Counted from the stretch's first letter, positions 16,748-26,748 are shown. The stretch: DNA of 64,000 nucleotides from Mesorhizobium comanense (GCF_005503535.1 NZ_SCNN01000003.1:310001-374000), one strand, 5' to 3'. Program-made: numbers and translations. Notes: a model not told the origin generated them from the sequence alone.

Positions 16748-18007
16748 TCAGATCGCCTCGCCCTTCAAAAGCCTCGGCGTGCCGGCGGACAGGCCGGAGG
16801 CCTGGCGGATGAAGAAATCCTTCACTCTCGGCATGCGCTCGACCAGGCCGAGGCCGATGTCGCGGACGGCGCGCAGCGGGGCAATGTCGTTGGAAAACAG
16901 CCGGTTCAGCACATCGGTGGTGACGCCCATCTGCACGGTGTCGAAACGGCGCCACTGCTGGTAGCGCTCCAGCACGTCGAGCGCGCCGATGTCCTGGCCG
17001 AGCCGGTCCGCCTCGACGATGACTTCGGCAAGGGCCGCCACATCCTTGAAGCCGAGATTGAGGCCCTGGCCGGCAATCGGATGAATGCCGTGGGCAGCAT
17101 CGCCGGCGAGCGCGACGCGTGGCGCGACGAAGGCCTGTGCGATGGTCAGGCCGAGGGGCCAGGCGCGTGGCTTGTCGGCGACGCGGATCTCCCCGAGTTG
17201 CAGGCCGAAACGCTGCTCGAGTTCGTGCTCGAACACGAGATCGTCGCCTTCCACGAGCGCTTTCGCGTCTTCCGCGCGTTCGACCCAGACGATCGAGGAC
17301 CGGTTGGTCCCGTCCTCGTCGGGTTTGAGCGGCAAGGTGGCGAAGGGGCCGGCCGGCAGGAAGTGTTCTTCGGCGCGGCCATTGTGCGGGCGCTCATGGG
17401 CGACGGTGCAGACAATGCCGGACTGGCCGTATTCCCATTTGACCGTCTTGATGCCGGCCATGTCGCGCAGCCTGGAGTTGACGCCGTCGGCGGCAACCAG
17501 CAGCCGCGCCGTCAAGGCAGCGCCATCGGCAAGGTGCACCGTGATGCCGCCGCCATCGGTTTCGAAGCCATGCACCGCGATGCCTTCGATGATGTCGATG
17601 CCGAGCTTTTCGGCCCTGGCGCGCAAGGCGCCGTTCAGCGTCCTGTTGGCGACCATGTGCGCGAAAGGTTCGCCCGGCGCGACCTCGCCGCCGAACGTCA
17701 GGAAGACCGGACGCACCGGGTCGGAACTGCGCGAATCGGTGATGATCATCTCGGTGATCGCCTGCGCCCGGGGCGCGATCTCGGCCCAGACGCCGAGCTG
17801 GTCGAGCATGCGGCAGGCGGCTGCGGCAATCGCCGAGGCGCGGCCGTCCCGCTGCCAGGCGCCGGCAGGCGCCGCATCGACCAGCGCCACGGCAAGGCCC
17901 GGCCGGGCCTGCTTGAGCGAGACTGCGGCGGCCAGCCCGACATAGCCGGCCCCGGCGATCAGGATATCGAGCCCGGCTCCGGTCTTGGCGTGCGCCTTGC
18001 GTTCCAT
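16748..18007 (-). CDS. UbiH/UbiF/VisC-family FAD hydroxylase
   Basis: FAD-dependent monooxygenase of the ubiquinone-biosynthesis hydroxylase family, 419 residues. The N-terminal Rossmann motif is ILIAGAGYVGLAAAVSLKQ, the family DG motif is VAADGVNSRLRDMAG, and the second FAD motif is VALAGDAAHGIHPIAGQGLNLGF. It probably hydroxylates the aromatic ring of a ubiquinone precursor at the membrane; which ring position cannot be told from the sequence. The ATG at 18007 has AAGGAG nine bases upstream, although the frame is open for 62 more codons. Divergent from tesB. Confidence 0.92.
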   Translation of the reverse strand: MERKAHAKTGAGLDILIAGAGYVGLAAAVSLKQARPGLAVALVDAAPAGAWQRDGRASAIAAAACRMLDQLGVWAEIAPRAQAITEMIITDSRSSDPVRPVFLTFGGEVAPGEPFAHMVANRTLNGALRARAEKLGIDIIEGIAVHGFETDGGGITVHLADGAALTARLLVAADGVNSRLRDMAGIKTVKWEYGQSGIVCTVAHERPHNGRAEEHFLPAGPFATLPLKPDEDGTNRSSIVWVERAEDAKALVEGDDLVFEHELEQRFGLQLGEIRVADKPRAWPLGLTIAQAFVAPRVALAGDAAHGIHPIAGQGLNLGFKDVAALAEVIVEADRLGQDIGALDVLERYQQWRRFDTVQMGVTTDVLNRLFSNDIAPLRAVRDIGLGLVERMPRVKDFFIRQASGLSAGTPRLLKGEAI

Positions 18008-18134
18008 TGTCCTGGCTCCTTGTGTCCGCCATCTTGTGTGCGCCATCTTGGGGCGCCGGCCCGGCCTGCGCCCTTGACGGCTGGTTCTTCCTGTCGGAAA
18101 CCGCCATAGCAATTTTGCGGCGAGGTCACAAAAC

Positions 18135-18995
18135 ATGACGGCGGCCATGGACGAGCTTCTGCGCATTCTCGACCTCGAGAGGCTGGAACACAATCTGTAT
18201 CGTGGTCGCAGCCCCCAGGTGGAGTGGCAGCGCGTGTTCGGCGGCCAGACGATCGCCCAGGCGCTGGTGGCGGCGCAGCGGACGGTGGAGCCGGACCGCT
18301 TCGTGCATTCCCTGCACGGTTATTTCATGCGGCCGGGTGACATCAAGGTGCCGATCATCTACGAGGTCGACCGCATCCGTGACGGCGGCTCCTTCACCAC
18401 GCGGCGCGTGCTGGCGATCCAGCATGGCCAGGCGATCTTTTCGCTCGAAGCCTCGTTCCAGGTCGACGAAAAGGGTCTCGAGCACCAGTTCGCGCTGCCC
18501 GACGACGTGCCGCCGCCGGAAGGGTTGAAGACGCAGCGCCAGCTGCTCGAAACCGCCGACCGGGTGCCGGAAGCGGTCCGCCGCTTCTGGGCGCGGGAGC
18601 GGCCGCTGGAACTGCGGCCCGTCAACCTCCAGCATTACGAAAGCCGCGACAAGCTGCCGCCCCGCCAGAACGTCTGGATCCGGCTTGCCGGACCGGTCCC
18701 CGACGACCGCGCCCTGCAGTCGGTGCTTTTGGCCTATCTCTCCGACATGACGCTGCTCGACACCTCGACCTTCGCACATGGGCGCGGCCTGTTCGATCCC
18801 GACATCCAGGCGGCGAGCCTCGACCATTCGATGTGGTTCCACCGGCCGCATCCGCTGGACGGCTGGCTGCTCTACGCGCAGGACAGCCCGTCGAGTTCGG
18901 GATCGCGCGGTTTCAGCCGCGGCACGCTCTACGCGCGTGACGGCACGCTGATCGCCTCCATGGCCCAGGAAGGGTTGATCCGGCTCAAGCGTTGA
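18135..18995 (+). CDS. tesB: Acyl-CoA thioesterase II
   Basis: Hydrolyses medium and long acyl-CoAs to free fatty acid and CoA, cytoplasmic. The 286-residue double hot-dog protein has N-terminal GRSPQVEWQRVFGGQTIAQAL, and the three catalytic residues expected from E. coli TesB are visible: Asp in LAYLSDMTLLDTS, Ser/Thr region in SLDHSMWFH, and Gln in ASMAQEGLIR. Single gene, followed by the glnK regulatory region. Confidence 0.94.
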   Translation: MTAAMDELLRILDLERLEHNLYRGRSPQVEWQRVFGGQTIAQALVAAQRTVEPDRFVHSLHGYFMRPGDIKVPIIYEVDRIRDGGSFTTRRVLAIQHGQAIFSLEASFQVDEKGLEHQFALPDDVPPPEGLKTQRQLLETADRVPEAVRRFWARERPLELRPVNLQHYESRDKLPPRQNVWIRLAGPVPDDRALQSVLLAYLSDMTLLDTSTFAHGRGLFDPDIQAASLDHSMWFHRPHPLDGWLLYAQDSPSSSGSRGFSRGTLYARDGTLIASMAQEGLIRLKR

Positions 18996-19029
18996 GCAGA
19001 AGCCGGCGAATTAGGCATTTCGAGAAAAT

Positions 19030-19046
19030 TGCATAATTTTTGAGCA
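19030..19046 (+). promoter_or_regulatory. Possible NtrC enhancer site
   Basis: TGCATAATTTTTGAGCA is 17 bases long with TGC/GCA ends, the spacing of the NtrC consensus TGCAC-N7-GTGCA, though the inner positions match poorly. It lies about 90 bases upstream of the sigma54 promoter. It overlaps a longer hairpin-forming repeat with GCAAGTGC and GCACTTGC arms (19044-19075). Confidence 0.35.
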
Positions 19047-19132
19047 AGTGCTGAGCCTCAGGCTTCGGCACTTGCCGGCTGCGGTCATTCCAATCCCTTT
19101 GTTTACAACAGGTTAACACGTCGCTTCGGCAC

Positions 19133-19148
19133 TTGGCACGGAGCTTGA
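19133..19148 (+). promoter_or_regulatory. Sigma54 promoter of glnK-amtB
   Basis: TTGGCACGGAGCTTGA carries the -24 element TGGCACG, a four-base spacer and the -12 element TTGA (consensus TTGC), in exact spacing. It lies about 85 bases before glnK. This fits nitrogen-limitation control by NtrC and sigma54, as known for glnK-amtB operons in Proteobacteria. Confidence 0.8.
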
Positions 19149-19225
19149 ATCCCTTGGAGCACTCTCCGGCTCCTTGGGATCGGTGCAGTCGTGCAAACGC
19201 GGGGGACCGCAACAGCAAAGGGTGA

Positions 19226-19570
<345 letters not shown>

Positions 19571-19601
19571 GCCGCGAACACGTATTCCAATGGAGAGTTC
19601 A

Positions 19602-20963
19602 ATGAATATTCCTTCCACCTTGAAGACAACGGGACGGGCGGCCCTTCTGGGCTCGCTCGCTCTCGCGGCATTGGGCAGCGTCGCCGCCTTTGCGCAGGAA
19701 GCAGCTCCGGCGGCTGCCGCGGCCGCGCCGGCCGCCGCTCCCACTCCCGTGCTCGATACCGGCAACACCGCCTGGATGCTGACCTCGACGGCGCTGGTGC
19801 TGATGATGACCATCCCCGGCCTGGCGCTGTTCTACGGCGGCATGGTGCGCAAGAAGAACGTGCTGGCCACCATCATGCAGAGCTTCGCCATCACCTGCCT
19901 GGTGACGGTGCTGTGGTTCATGTTCGGCTATTCGCTCGCCTTCTCCACCAACGATTCCGCCAGCCTGAACAACTATATCGGCGGGTTCTCGAAATTCTTC
20001 CACCACGGCATCACGGTCTCGACGCTGTGGGCGCCGGGGGTGGCGAACATTCCTGAATTCGTCTTCTCCATGTTCCAGATGACGTTTGCCATCATCACCC
20101 CGGCGCTGATCGCCGGCGCCTTCGCCGAGCGCATGAAATTCTCGGCTCTGCTGATCTTCATGACGCTGTGGCTGCTGTTCGTCTACGCGCCGATCGCCCA
20201 CTGGGTGTGGGGCGGCGGTTTCCTTGGCTCGTGGGGCGTTCTCGACTTCGCCGGCGGCACGGTCGTCCACATCAACGCCGGTGTCGCGGGCCTGGTCTGC
20301 GCGCTCGTCCTTGGCAAGCGCGAGGGCTACGGCACCACCAACATGGCGCCGCACAACCTCGTCTATTCGGTGATCGGCGCCTCGCTGCTGTGGGTCGGCT
20401 GGTTCGGCTTCAACGCCGGTTCGGAGCTTGCGGCCGACGGCGTCGCCGGCGCGGCCATGATGAACACGCAGGTCGCCACCGCCGCAGCGGCGCTGGCCTG
20501 GATGTTCGCCGAATGGATCGTCGCCAAGAAGCCATCGGTTCTGGGCATCATTTCGGGCGCCGTGGCCGGCCTCGTCGCGGTGACGCCGGCTTCCGGCTTC
20601 GTCAACCCGACCGGCGCCTTCATCGTCGGCATCGTCGCCGGCGTGGTCTGCTACCTCTCGGCGGTCAAGCTCAAGCACGCTCTCGGCTATGACGACTCGC
20701 TCGATGCCTTCGGCGTGCATGGCGTCGGCGGTGTGGTGGGAGCGTTGCTCACCGGCGCGCTCGCCGATCCGGCGATCAACGCGCTCGGCAAGGGCGCCTC
20801 GGTCGTCACCCAGTTCTACGGCATCATCTTCACCATCGCCTGGACCGCGATCGTCACCTTCGTGATTCTCTACATCGTCAAGGCGCTGGTCGGCCTGCGT
20901 CCGACGACCCAGGAAGAGGTCGAGGGCCTCGACATCTCCCAGCATGGCGAAGTGGTGCCATAA
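19602..20963 (+). CDS. amtB: Ammonium transporter AmtB
   Basis: Trimeric inner-membrane ammonium channel, 453 residues. It has an N-terminal signal-like segment ending in SVAAFAQEAAP, an unusually alanine-rich linker (residues 30-46) and then eleven transmembrane helices. The family signatures are NTAWMLTSTALVLMMTIPGLALFYGG, the Phe/Trp pore region, and GVHGVGGVVGALLTG with one of the twin histidines. The ATG at 19602 has GGAGAG just upstream; an ATG four codons earlier overlaps that site. GlnK, encoded directly upstream, is its regulator. Confidence 0.96.
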   Translation: MNIPSTLKTTGRAALLGSLALAALGSVAAFAQEAAPAAAAAAPAAAPTPVLDTGNTAWMLTSTALVLMMTIPGLALFYGGMVRKKNVLATIMQSFAITCLVTVLWFMFGYSLAFSTNDSASLNNYIGGFSKFFHHGITVSTLWAPGVANIPEFVFSMFQMTFAIITPALIAGAFAERMKFSALLIFMTLWLLFVYAPIAHWVWGGGFLGSWGVLDFAGGTVVHINAGVAGLVCALVLGKREGYGTTNMAPHNLVYSVIGASLLWVGWFGFNAGSELAADGVAGAAMMNTQVATAAAALAWMFAEWIVAKKPSVLGIISGAVAGLVAVTPASGFVNPTGAFIVGIVAGVVCYLSAVKLKHALGYDDSLDAFGVHGVGGVVGALLTGALADPAINALGKGASVVTQFYGIIFTIAWTAIVTFVILYIVKALVGLRPTTQEEVEGLDISQHGEVVP

Positions 20964-21060
20964 GGCAGGCTTCGCCAAGGGGCCGGCGGAACCCTCCTCC
21001 CGCCGGTCCCATGGTCACAGAGATCCCGTCGTGATGCTCCCGAAAGGCGCTTCACGCATT

Positions 21061-21092
21061 GAGGCCCGGACCTTGTCCGGGCCTCCTTTTGT
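21061..21092 (+). terminator. Rho-independent terminator after amtB
   Basis: A perfect 11-bp stem, GAGGCCCGGAC (21061-21071) with GTCCGGGCCTC (21075-21085), a three-base loop CTT and the T-rich tail CTTTTGTTT. It ends the glnK-amtB unit. Confidence 0.88.
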
Positions 21093-21215
21093 TTGGAGAT
21101 GCGTGTCGATCACATTCACTTGATTCGCCGGGGATGAAACATCCGCAGCGCCAACCCCGAACTGTTGTGGCGATCGTCGTTCCGGCGGTCGAAACAAAAA
21201 GGGAAGGACCTGCAG

Positions 21216-21494
21216 ATGAACATCAAGAATATCCTCCTCGGGGCAATCGCTCTTTCCATGGTCAGCGGCGTTGCATTGGCGGGCGCGCTCGACGATCCTG
21301 ACAACATGGCGCCGTTCTTCACCGATTCCAGCATGAAGACCATGAAGCCGATGGCGGAATTCAAGGCCGCCTTCATGGCCATGCCGAAGGACAAACAGGA
21401 TGCCATGATGAAGGAATGCCAGGACGCGGCCATGAGCAAACCGCATGCCGAGTTCTGCGGCAATCTGAACACGCTCGGCGGTGCCAACAAGTAA
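21216..21494 (+). CDS. Small exported protein of unknown function
   Basis: A 92-residue protein with a Sec signal peptide (MNIKNILLGAIALSMVSGVALA, cleavage likely after ALA near residue 22). The mature part is about 70 residues, rich in Met and Lys, with two cysteines (KECQDAA and EFCGNL) that could pair in the periplasm. The ATG at 21216 follows AGGGAAGGA. No family recognised. It lies between the amtB terminator and ftsK as a single gene. Confidence 0.7.
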   Translation: MNIKNILLGAIALSMVSGVALAGALDDPDNMAPFFTDSSMKTMKPMAEFKAAFMAMPKDKQDAMMKECQDAAMSKPHAEFCGNLNTLGGANK

Positions 21495-21606
21495 GCGCCT
21501 CGCTCCCCTGTCGAATGGATGGCGGGCCAGGCGGCCCGCCATTTTGGCGCCGCGCGGCCGTCGTCGTGAATCTCCATGCCCCACGCTTCCGATCAGGGGC
21601 TTATAG

Positions 21607-21622
21607 TTAATGCGCCCTTAAC
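21607..21622 (+). promoter_or_regulatory. CtrA box upstream of ftsK
   Basis: TTAATGCGCCCTTAAC is an exact full CtrA box (TTAA-N7-TTAAC), 81 bases upstream of the ftsK start. CtrA control of division and chromosome-partition genes is established in Alphaproteobacteria; its role here is inferred from motif and place. Confidence 0.65.
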
Positions 21623-21703
21623 CTTCCCCCGCATAGTCTGACATCCGAATCTGCCGGAGTGCGTCGTGCGCTCGGGCCAGCCACGCACAGACGAGGAAGA
21701 GGC

Positions 21704-24373
21704 ATGCGTTCAGGGGCTTCAGCACCGCTCGCGCTGACCGACACGGGGCACGGCATCCAGGCTTTCGCGCGGCGCCAGGTCGGCCGGCTGGTCGGCGCCG
21801 GGCTGTTTGCCTTCGTTGCCTTCGGGGTCGCGAGCCTCGCCACCTGGAACGTCGCCGATCCCAGCTTCTCGCATGCCACCGCCAACACCGTCACCAACGC
21901 CATGGGCTATGCCGGCGCGGTCTTCTCCGACCTTGCCATGCAGTTCTTCGGCCTTGCCGCCGTCGCCGCGCTGGTGCCGGCCGTCATCTGGGGCTACCTC
22001 CTGTTTTCGGCGCGCGGCGTCGACAGGCTGCCCAAGCGCGGCCTGTTCTGGTTCGGTTTCGCGCTGCTGGCCGCGGCGATCGCCGGCTGCATTGTCCCGC
22101 CCAAGACCTGGCCGCTGCCGACCGGCCTCGGCGGCGTGTTCGGCGACATGGTGCTCAAGATTCCCGGCGTTCTGACCGGCGGCTATCCGACCGGGCTGAT
22201 CGCCAGCGTGCTTGCCGTGCTGCTGGCCGCACCGGCGCTGTGGCTGTTCGCCTACGGATCGGCGCTGATCGGCCGCAAGAACGGCTTCGCGGTCATGGAA
22301 GAGCCCACCGCGGCCGACCCGCGCGAGGACGAGCTGCTGTTCGACGAGGACGAAGACGAGGGCGACGAGGGCATATTGGCGCTCGGCGCCGTTACGCACT
22401 GGTGGCTTTCGTTGCGCGCCTGGATGCATCGTCGCGCCGTGCGCCGCAGGCAGGAGCGTGACGAATACGAGCCTGAGATGGAACCGCGCGCCAGCGGCTG
22501 GCGCCGCGCCGCCGAACGGGTCGAATCGGCCGAATTCGCCGAGCAACGCATGAGCGCGGCCGGCCGCGCCCGCGTCGAGCCCGAATTCTTCGCCGCCATG
22601 GTCAACGACCGCAGCGTGTCGGTCGATCCCGAGGACGCCGATGTCTTCGACGACCGCTTCGACAATGGCGAGGACGATATCGATCTCGATGACGAACCCG
22701 TCCAGCGCCGCGCTTCGCCGGCGGCCAAGGTGCAGCAGTTCCGTTCCGATGCCGCCACGCGCGTTGCCGCGCCGGCGCCGCGTCCGGCGCCGGGCGCCCG
22801 CGTCCAGCGCGAGGCGCAGACATCGCTCATCGGGTCGGACACGTTCGAGATGCCGTCGCTGCATTTCCTGTCCGAACCGAAGAATGTGGCGAAGGACCCG
22901 AGCCTGTCGAAGGACGCGCTGGAGCAGAATGCGCGGCTGCTCGAAGGCGTGCTGGAGGATTTCGGCGTCAAGGGCGAGATCATCGCGGTGCGCCCGGGTC
23001 CGGTGGTCACCCTCTACGAGCTCGAACCCGCCCCCGGCATCAAGTCGTCGCGCGTCATCGGCCTTTCCGACGACATCGCCCGTTCGATGAGCGCCATCGC
23101 CTGCCGCGTCGCCGTGGTGCCCGGCCGCAACGCCATCGGCATCGAGCTGCCGAACGCCAAGCGCGAGACGGTCTATCTGCGTGAAATCATGGCCAGCCGC
23201 GACTTCGAGACCACCAAGGCGAAGCTGGCGCTGGCGCTGGGCAAGACCATCAATGGCGAGGCCGTCATCGTCGACATCGCCAAGATGCCGCACGTTCTCG
23301 TCGCCGGCACCACCGGCTCGGGCAAGTCGGTCGCTATCAACACCATGATCCTGTCGCTGCTCTACCGGCTGACGCCGCAGGAATGCCGGCTGATCATGAT
23401 CGACCCGAAGATGCTCGAACTTTCCGTCTATGACGGCATCCCGCATTTGCTGACGCCCGTCGTCACCGATCCGAAGAAGGCCGTCGTGGCGCTGAAATGG
23501 ACCGTGCGCGAGATGGAGGACCGCTACCGCAAGATGTCCAAGGTCGGCGTGCGCAACATTGACGGCTTCAACGCCCGGGTCAGCCAGGCGGAGAAGAAGG
23601 GCGAAAGAATATCGCGCACCGTGCAGACCGGCTTCGACCGCCAGACCGGCGAGGCGATCTACGAGACGGAGAATCTCGATCTCGAGCCGATGCCCTACAT
23701 CGTCGTCATCATCGACGAGATGGCGGACCTGATGATGGTCGCCGGCAAGGACATCGAAGGCGCCGTGCAGCGCCTGGCGCAGATGGCGCGCGCCGCCGGC
23801 ATTCATGTGATCATGGCGACGCAGCGTCCTTCGGTCGACGTCATCACCGGCACCATCAAGGCCAACTTCCCGACCCGAATCTCCTTCCAGGTCACCTCCA
23901 AGATCGACAGCCGCACCATCCTGGGCGAACAGGGCGCCGAACAGCTGCTCGGCATGGGCGACATGCTCTACATGGCCGGTGGCGGGCGCATCCAGCGCGT
24001 GCACGGCCCCTTCGTTTCCGACGACGAGGTCGAGAAGGTCGTCGGGCACCTGAAGCTGCAGGGCGTGCCGGAATATCTCGACGCCATCACCGAGGATGAC
24101 GACGAGGACGACGACGAGCCGTCGGGCAAGGGTGGATCGGGCGGCGGCGGTGGCGGCAATTTCGAGGATTCCGACGATCCGTACGACCAGGCGGTGGCCG
24201 TGGTGCTGCGCGACGGCAAGGCCTCGACCAGCTACATCCAGCGCCGGCTCGGCATCGGCTACAACAGGGCCGCCTCGATCATCGAGAAGATGGAAAAGGA
24301 AGGCATTGTCGGCCCGGCCAACCATGCGGGTAAACGCGAAATCCTGGTGCCGACCGAAGAGGACAAGTTCTGA
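21704..24373 (+). CDS. ftsK: DNA translocase FtsK
   Basis: Septal DNA pump that moves chromosome termini and activates dimer resolution at division. The 889-residue protein has four N-terminal transmembrane helices (within residues 25-200), an acidic and Ala/Pro-rich linker (about 205-390) that includes the run [13 protein letters not shown], then the motor domain. Walker A is GTTGSGKS at residues 535-542 and Walker B is IVVIIDE at 666-672. The C-terminal gamma domain begins at D825 ([11 protein letters not shown]) and ends at the normal place. A Gly/Asp-rich spacer ([10 protein letters not shown]) precedes gamma. The ATG at 21704 has GAGGAAGAGG upstream. Confidence 0.97.
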   Translation: MRSGASAPLALTDTGHGIQAFARRQVGRLVGAGLFAFVAFGVASLATWNVADPSFSHATANTVTNAMGYAGAVFSDLAMQFFGLAAVAALVPAVIWGYLLFSARGVDRLPKRGLFWFGFALLAAAIAGCIVPPKTWPLPTGLGGVFGDMVLKIPGVLTGGYPTGLIASVLAVLLAAPALWLFAYGSALIGRKNGFAVMEEPTAADPREDELLFDEDEDEGDEGILALGAVTHWWLSLRAWMHRRAVRRRQERDEYEPEMEPRASGWRRAAERVESAEFAEQRMSAAGRARVEPEFFAAMVNDRSVSVDPEDADVFDDRFDNGEDDIDLDDEPVQRRASPAAKVQQFRSDAATRVAAPAPRPAPGARVQREAQTSLIGSDTFEMPSLHFLSEPKNVAKDPSLSKDALEQNARLLEGVLEDFGVKGEIIAVRPGPVVTLYELEPAPGIKSSRVIGLSDDIARSMSAIACRVAVVPGRNAIGIELPNAKRETVYLREIMASRDFETTKAKLALALGKTINGEAVIVDIAKMPHVLVAGTTGSGKSVAINTMILSLLYRLTPQECRLIMIDPKMLELSVYDGIPHLLTPVVTDPKKAVVALKWTVREMEDRYRKMSKVGVRNIDGFNARVSQAEKKGERISRTVQTGFDRQTGEAIYETENLDLEPMPYIVVIIDEMADLMMVAGKDIEGAVQRLAQMARAAGIHVIMATQRPSVDVITGTIKANFPTRISFQVTSKIDSRTILGEQGAEQLLGMGDMLYMAGGGRIQRVHGPFVSDDEVEKVVGHLKLQGVPEYLDAITEDDDEDDDEPSGKGGSGGGGGGNFEDSDDPYDQAVAVVLRDGKASTSYIQRRLGIGYNRAASIIEKMEKEGIVGPANHAGKREILVPTEEDKF

Positions 24374-24508
24374 CGGCACCAAGGCCCTTCGCAACCTTGA
24401 ACCCTTGGGCGCGTTGAAGCGAAGCGGCCTCGCCCGACCGCCAAACTTCAGCCCAACTGGGGGTCCAGGACAGCGGCGGATACAGGAATCACCAAGAGAG
24501 TGACCGAC

Positions 24509-25189
24509 ATGAAAAACCAGTCTTCAACGCTCGGCGAATTTGCTCCCACCCGGCGGCAATTCCTCGGCCTCGGGCTTGTCGTCGCGGGGGCCGCGGCCAT
24601 CAACGTGGTACCCGGGTTCCAGTTGCTGGCCTCGGCGCAGGCGGCCGTGCCGCCGGCGGCGCAGAAGATCGCCGACCATTTCTCCTCGGTCAAATCGATG
24701 AGCGGCGAATTCGTGCAGTTCGCGCCCAACAACCAGCAGACGGGCGGCAAGTTCTTCCTGGAGCGTCCGGGCAAGATCCGCTTCAACTACGATGGATCGT
24801 CGAACTTCCGGGTGATCTCGGACGGCCGGTCGGTGGTCATCCTCAACAAGAAGCTGAACACGTCGGATCTCTATCCGCTGTCGAAGACGCCGCTGAAGCT
24901 TTTGCTCGACGACAGGATCGACCTCTCCGGCGGCCGCGTCCAAAGCATCAAGGAAGAGAGCGATCTCACCACCATTCAGCTTGCCGACAAGTCGGTCTTC
25001 GGCAATTCGAAGATCACCATGATGTTCGACCCGAAGACCTATGAGCTGCGCCAGTGGACCATCACCGACGCGCAGGGCAAGGATACGACGGTCATGATCT
25101 ACAACGTCAAGGAAGGCGTCAGCTTCGCCCCCGATACGTTCGCCATCGACTATACGGCCAATCGCGAGCTGAACACGAAGACGCGATAA
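24509..25189 (+). CDS. lolA: Outer-membrane lipoprotein carrier LolA-like protein
   Basis: Periplasmic chaperone that carries lipoproteins from LolCDE to the outer membrane. The 226-residue protein has a twin-arginine-like signal (TRRQFLGLGLVVAGAAAINVVPG) instead of a plain Sec signal, and the LolA-family mature domain: KIADHFSSVKSMSGEFVQFAPN, GGKFFLERPGKIRFNYD, and a DPKTYELRQWTITDAQGKDTTVMIYNV strand region. The ATG at 24509 is favoured over the GTG nine bases earlier. Lies 135 bases after ftsK, in the order ftsK-lolA-xth seen in other rhizobia. Confidence 0.9.
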   Translation: MKNQSSTLGEFAPTRRQFLGLGLVVAGAAAINVVPGFQLLASAQAAVPPAAQKIADHFSSVKSMSGEFVQFAPNNQQTGGKFFLERPGKIRFNYDGSSNFRVISDGRSVVILNKKLNTSDLYPLSKTPLKLLLDDRIDLSGGRVQSIKEESDLTTIQLADKSVFGNSKITMMFDPKTYELRQWTITDAQGKDTTVMIYNVKEGVSFAPDTFAIDYTANRELNTKTR

Positions 25190-25312
25190 GCTTATCGTAC
25201 CGGGCTTCTCTCCTGCGCGCGCGGTAACGGCGGCCTGTGAGCTGCATCAGGTCGCTTGTCTTTCCGGCGCGCGGCTGGCAGTAGTTCGGCGATCTCTCGC
25301 CGGACCCGCCGC

Positions 25313-26119
25313 ATGCCCTTTTCCGTCGCCACCTGGAACATAAACTCCGTTCGCCTGCGCATGCCGATCGTCGAGCGCCTGCTCGACGAGTACGCGCCCG
25401 ATGTGCTGTGCCTGCAGGAGACGAAAGTCCCCGACGAACTGTTTCCCGAAAAGGCGTTCCGCAAGCTGGGCTATCAGCATATCGCCTTCCATGGCCAGAA
25501 GGGGTACCACGGCGTCGCCACGGTGGCGCGAAGGCCAATCGAACTGGTCGAAAAGCGGCGCTTCTGCGAGATCGACGACAGCCGGCATCTGTCGGTGAAG
25601 GTGCATGCCGGCGGCAAAACGATCCTGCTGCATAATTTCTACGTTCCGGCGGGCGGCGACGAGCCTAATCCCGAAATCAACAGGAAATTCAGGCACAAGC
25701 TCGATTTCGTCGCCGAGATGAACGCGATCCGCGCCGAGCACGATGAAGTGTCGGCCTCCGTGCTGGTCGGCGACCTCAACATCGCGCCGCTCGAACACGA
25801 TGTCTGGTCGCACAAGCAACTGCTCAACGTGGTCAGCCACACGCCGGTCGAGACGGAAAATTTCGAGGCGATGCGGCTCGGCGGCGGTTGGGTCGATCTC
25901 ATGCGGCTCAACATTGCGCCCGAACAGAAGCTCTACACCTGGTGGAGCTATCGCGCGCAGGACTGGGAGGCGTCGAACCGGGGCCGGCGGCTCGACCATG
26001 TCTGGTCTTCGCCCAACCTTGTCGGCGACTTCGCCGGCTACGAGATCCTGCGGGCGGCGCGCGGCTGGGACCGGCCGTCGGACCATGTGCCTGTGATTGC
26101 GCGGTTCGATCTGGACTAG
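25313..26119 (+). CDS. xth: Exodeoxyribonuclease III
   Basis: AP endonuclease and 3'-5' exonuclease of base-excision repair, 268 residues. Family motifs are intact: VATWNINSVR near the N terminus, LQETKVPDE with the catalytic Glu, the LVGDLNIAP block with the Asp/Asn pair, and the C-terminal RLDHVW and PSDHVPV with the catalytic Asp-His. No good ribosome site lies before the ATG at 25313; the frame is open for 19 codons further, but the conserved N terminus (PFSVATWNINS) starts here. The stop codon overlaps the start of a 140-bp palindrome. Confidence 0.95.
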   Translation: MPFSVATWNINSVRLRMPIVERLLDEYAPDVLCLQETKVPDELFPEKAFRKLGYQHIAFHGQKGYHGVATVARRPIELVEKRRFCEIDDSRHLSVKVHAGGKTILLHNFYVPAGGDEPNPEINRKFRHKLDFVAEMNAIRAEHDEVSASVLVGDLNIAPLEHDVWSHKQLLNVVSHTPVETENFEAMRLGGGWVDLMRLNIAPEQKLYTWWSYRAQDWEASNRGRRLDHVWSSPNLVGDFAGYEILRAARGWDRPSDHVPVIARFDLD

Positions 26120-26258
26120 GTATGCCGATATTCAGGTGAGACCGGCCTGCAAATGGCCGATACCTCCGCTTCCGGTGCTCACGTACCCAAAGTACGCTCC
26201 GCTCCGGTTCTCGATATCAGCCATTTTCGACTCGGCCTGACCTGAATCTCGACATACC
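26119..26258. repeat. Large 140-bp imperfect palindrome
   Basis: The stretch is an imperfect inverted repeat centred near 26189 on GTAC-CCAAA-GTAC. Outer arms GGTATGCCGATATTCAGGT and ACCTGAATCTCGACATACC pair with few mismatches, and paired blocks continue inward (CCGG, GATA, GCCAT, CCGG). It starts in the last base of the xth stop and ends 34 bases before the stop of the next, convergent gene, so it may serve as a bidirectional terminator or be a mobile repeat. Confidence 0.75.
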
Positions 26259-26292
26259 CAGCGTCTTGGCTGCGGCCGATGATTGCCCGCTC

Positions 26293-26748
26293 TTACCCCG
26301 AAAAGCGCGGTGCCAGTTCCTCGATGCGGCGGATCATGGCCTGGAATTCCTCGGAAATGCGCTGGTGCAGCTTCACAGCGACCTCGGGGTATTCCTCCAG
26401 GATGCGGCGGAACATCTTGCGGCTCAGCCGGATCACCTCCGCATCGGTGGCGGCGGAAGCGCTTGTCAGCCGTCTCGTATCGGCAATCAGCGCCAGTTCG
26501 CTCAGCATGGTGCCGGGCCCCGCGCTGCCGATGGCGATGCGCTCGCCATCCTGTTCGCGGTAGAGCACGATCTTGCCCCTGACCACGACATAGGCCGAAT
26601 CGGCCTCGTCATCCTCGCGGTAGAGCTTGCGATCGGCATTGAGCAGGGTGGTCTCGGCGCCGAAGGCGAGCAGGCGCAGCTGTTCCTGCGTGAAGCCCTC
26701 GAAAAGCCTCACGGCGGACAGGATGCGGATGTCGTCATCCAGCGCCAT
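26293..26748 (-). CDS. Stand-alone cyclic nucleotide-binding protein
   Basis: A 151-residue protein with a single Crp-type cyclic nucleotide-binding beta-barrel and no helix-turn-helix. Recognisable parts are FTQEQLRLLAFGAE, SAYVVVRGKIVLYREQDGERIAIGSAGPGTMLSELALIADTRRLTSASA (barrel and phosphate-cassette region) and a C-terminal helix LHQRISEEFQAMIRRIEEL. The phosphate-binding Arg of the cassette appears as TRRLTSASA. Its ligand and partner are unknown. Confidence 0.85.
   Translation of the reverse strand: MALDDDIRILSAVRLFEGFTQEQLRLLAFGAETTLLNADRKLYREDDEADSAYVVVRGKIVLYREQDGERIAIGSAGPGTMLSELALIADTRRLTSASAATDAEVIRLSRKMFRRILEEYPEVAVKLHQRISEEFQAMIRRIEELAPRFSG

Noticed and set aside
21719..24394. 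An 891-codon open frame antisense to ftsK
   Set aside because: It mirrors the ftsK codon pattern in high-GC DNA, gives His/Arg/Gly-rich nonsense and has no motif.
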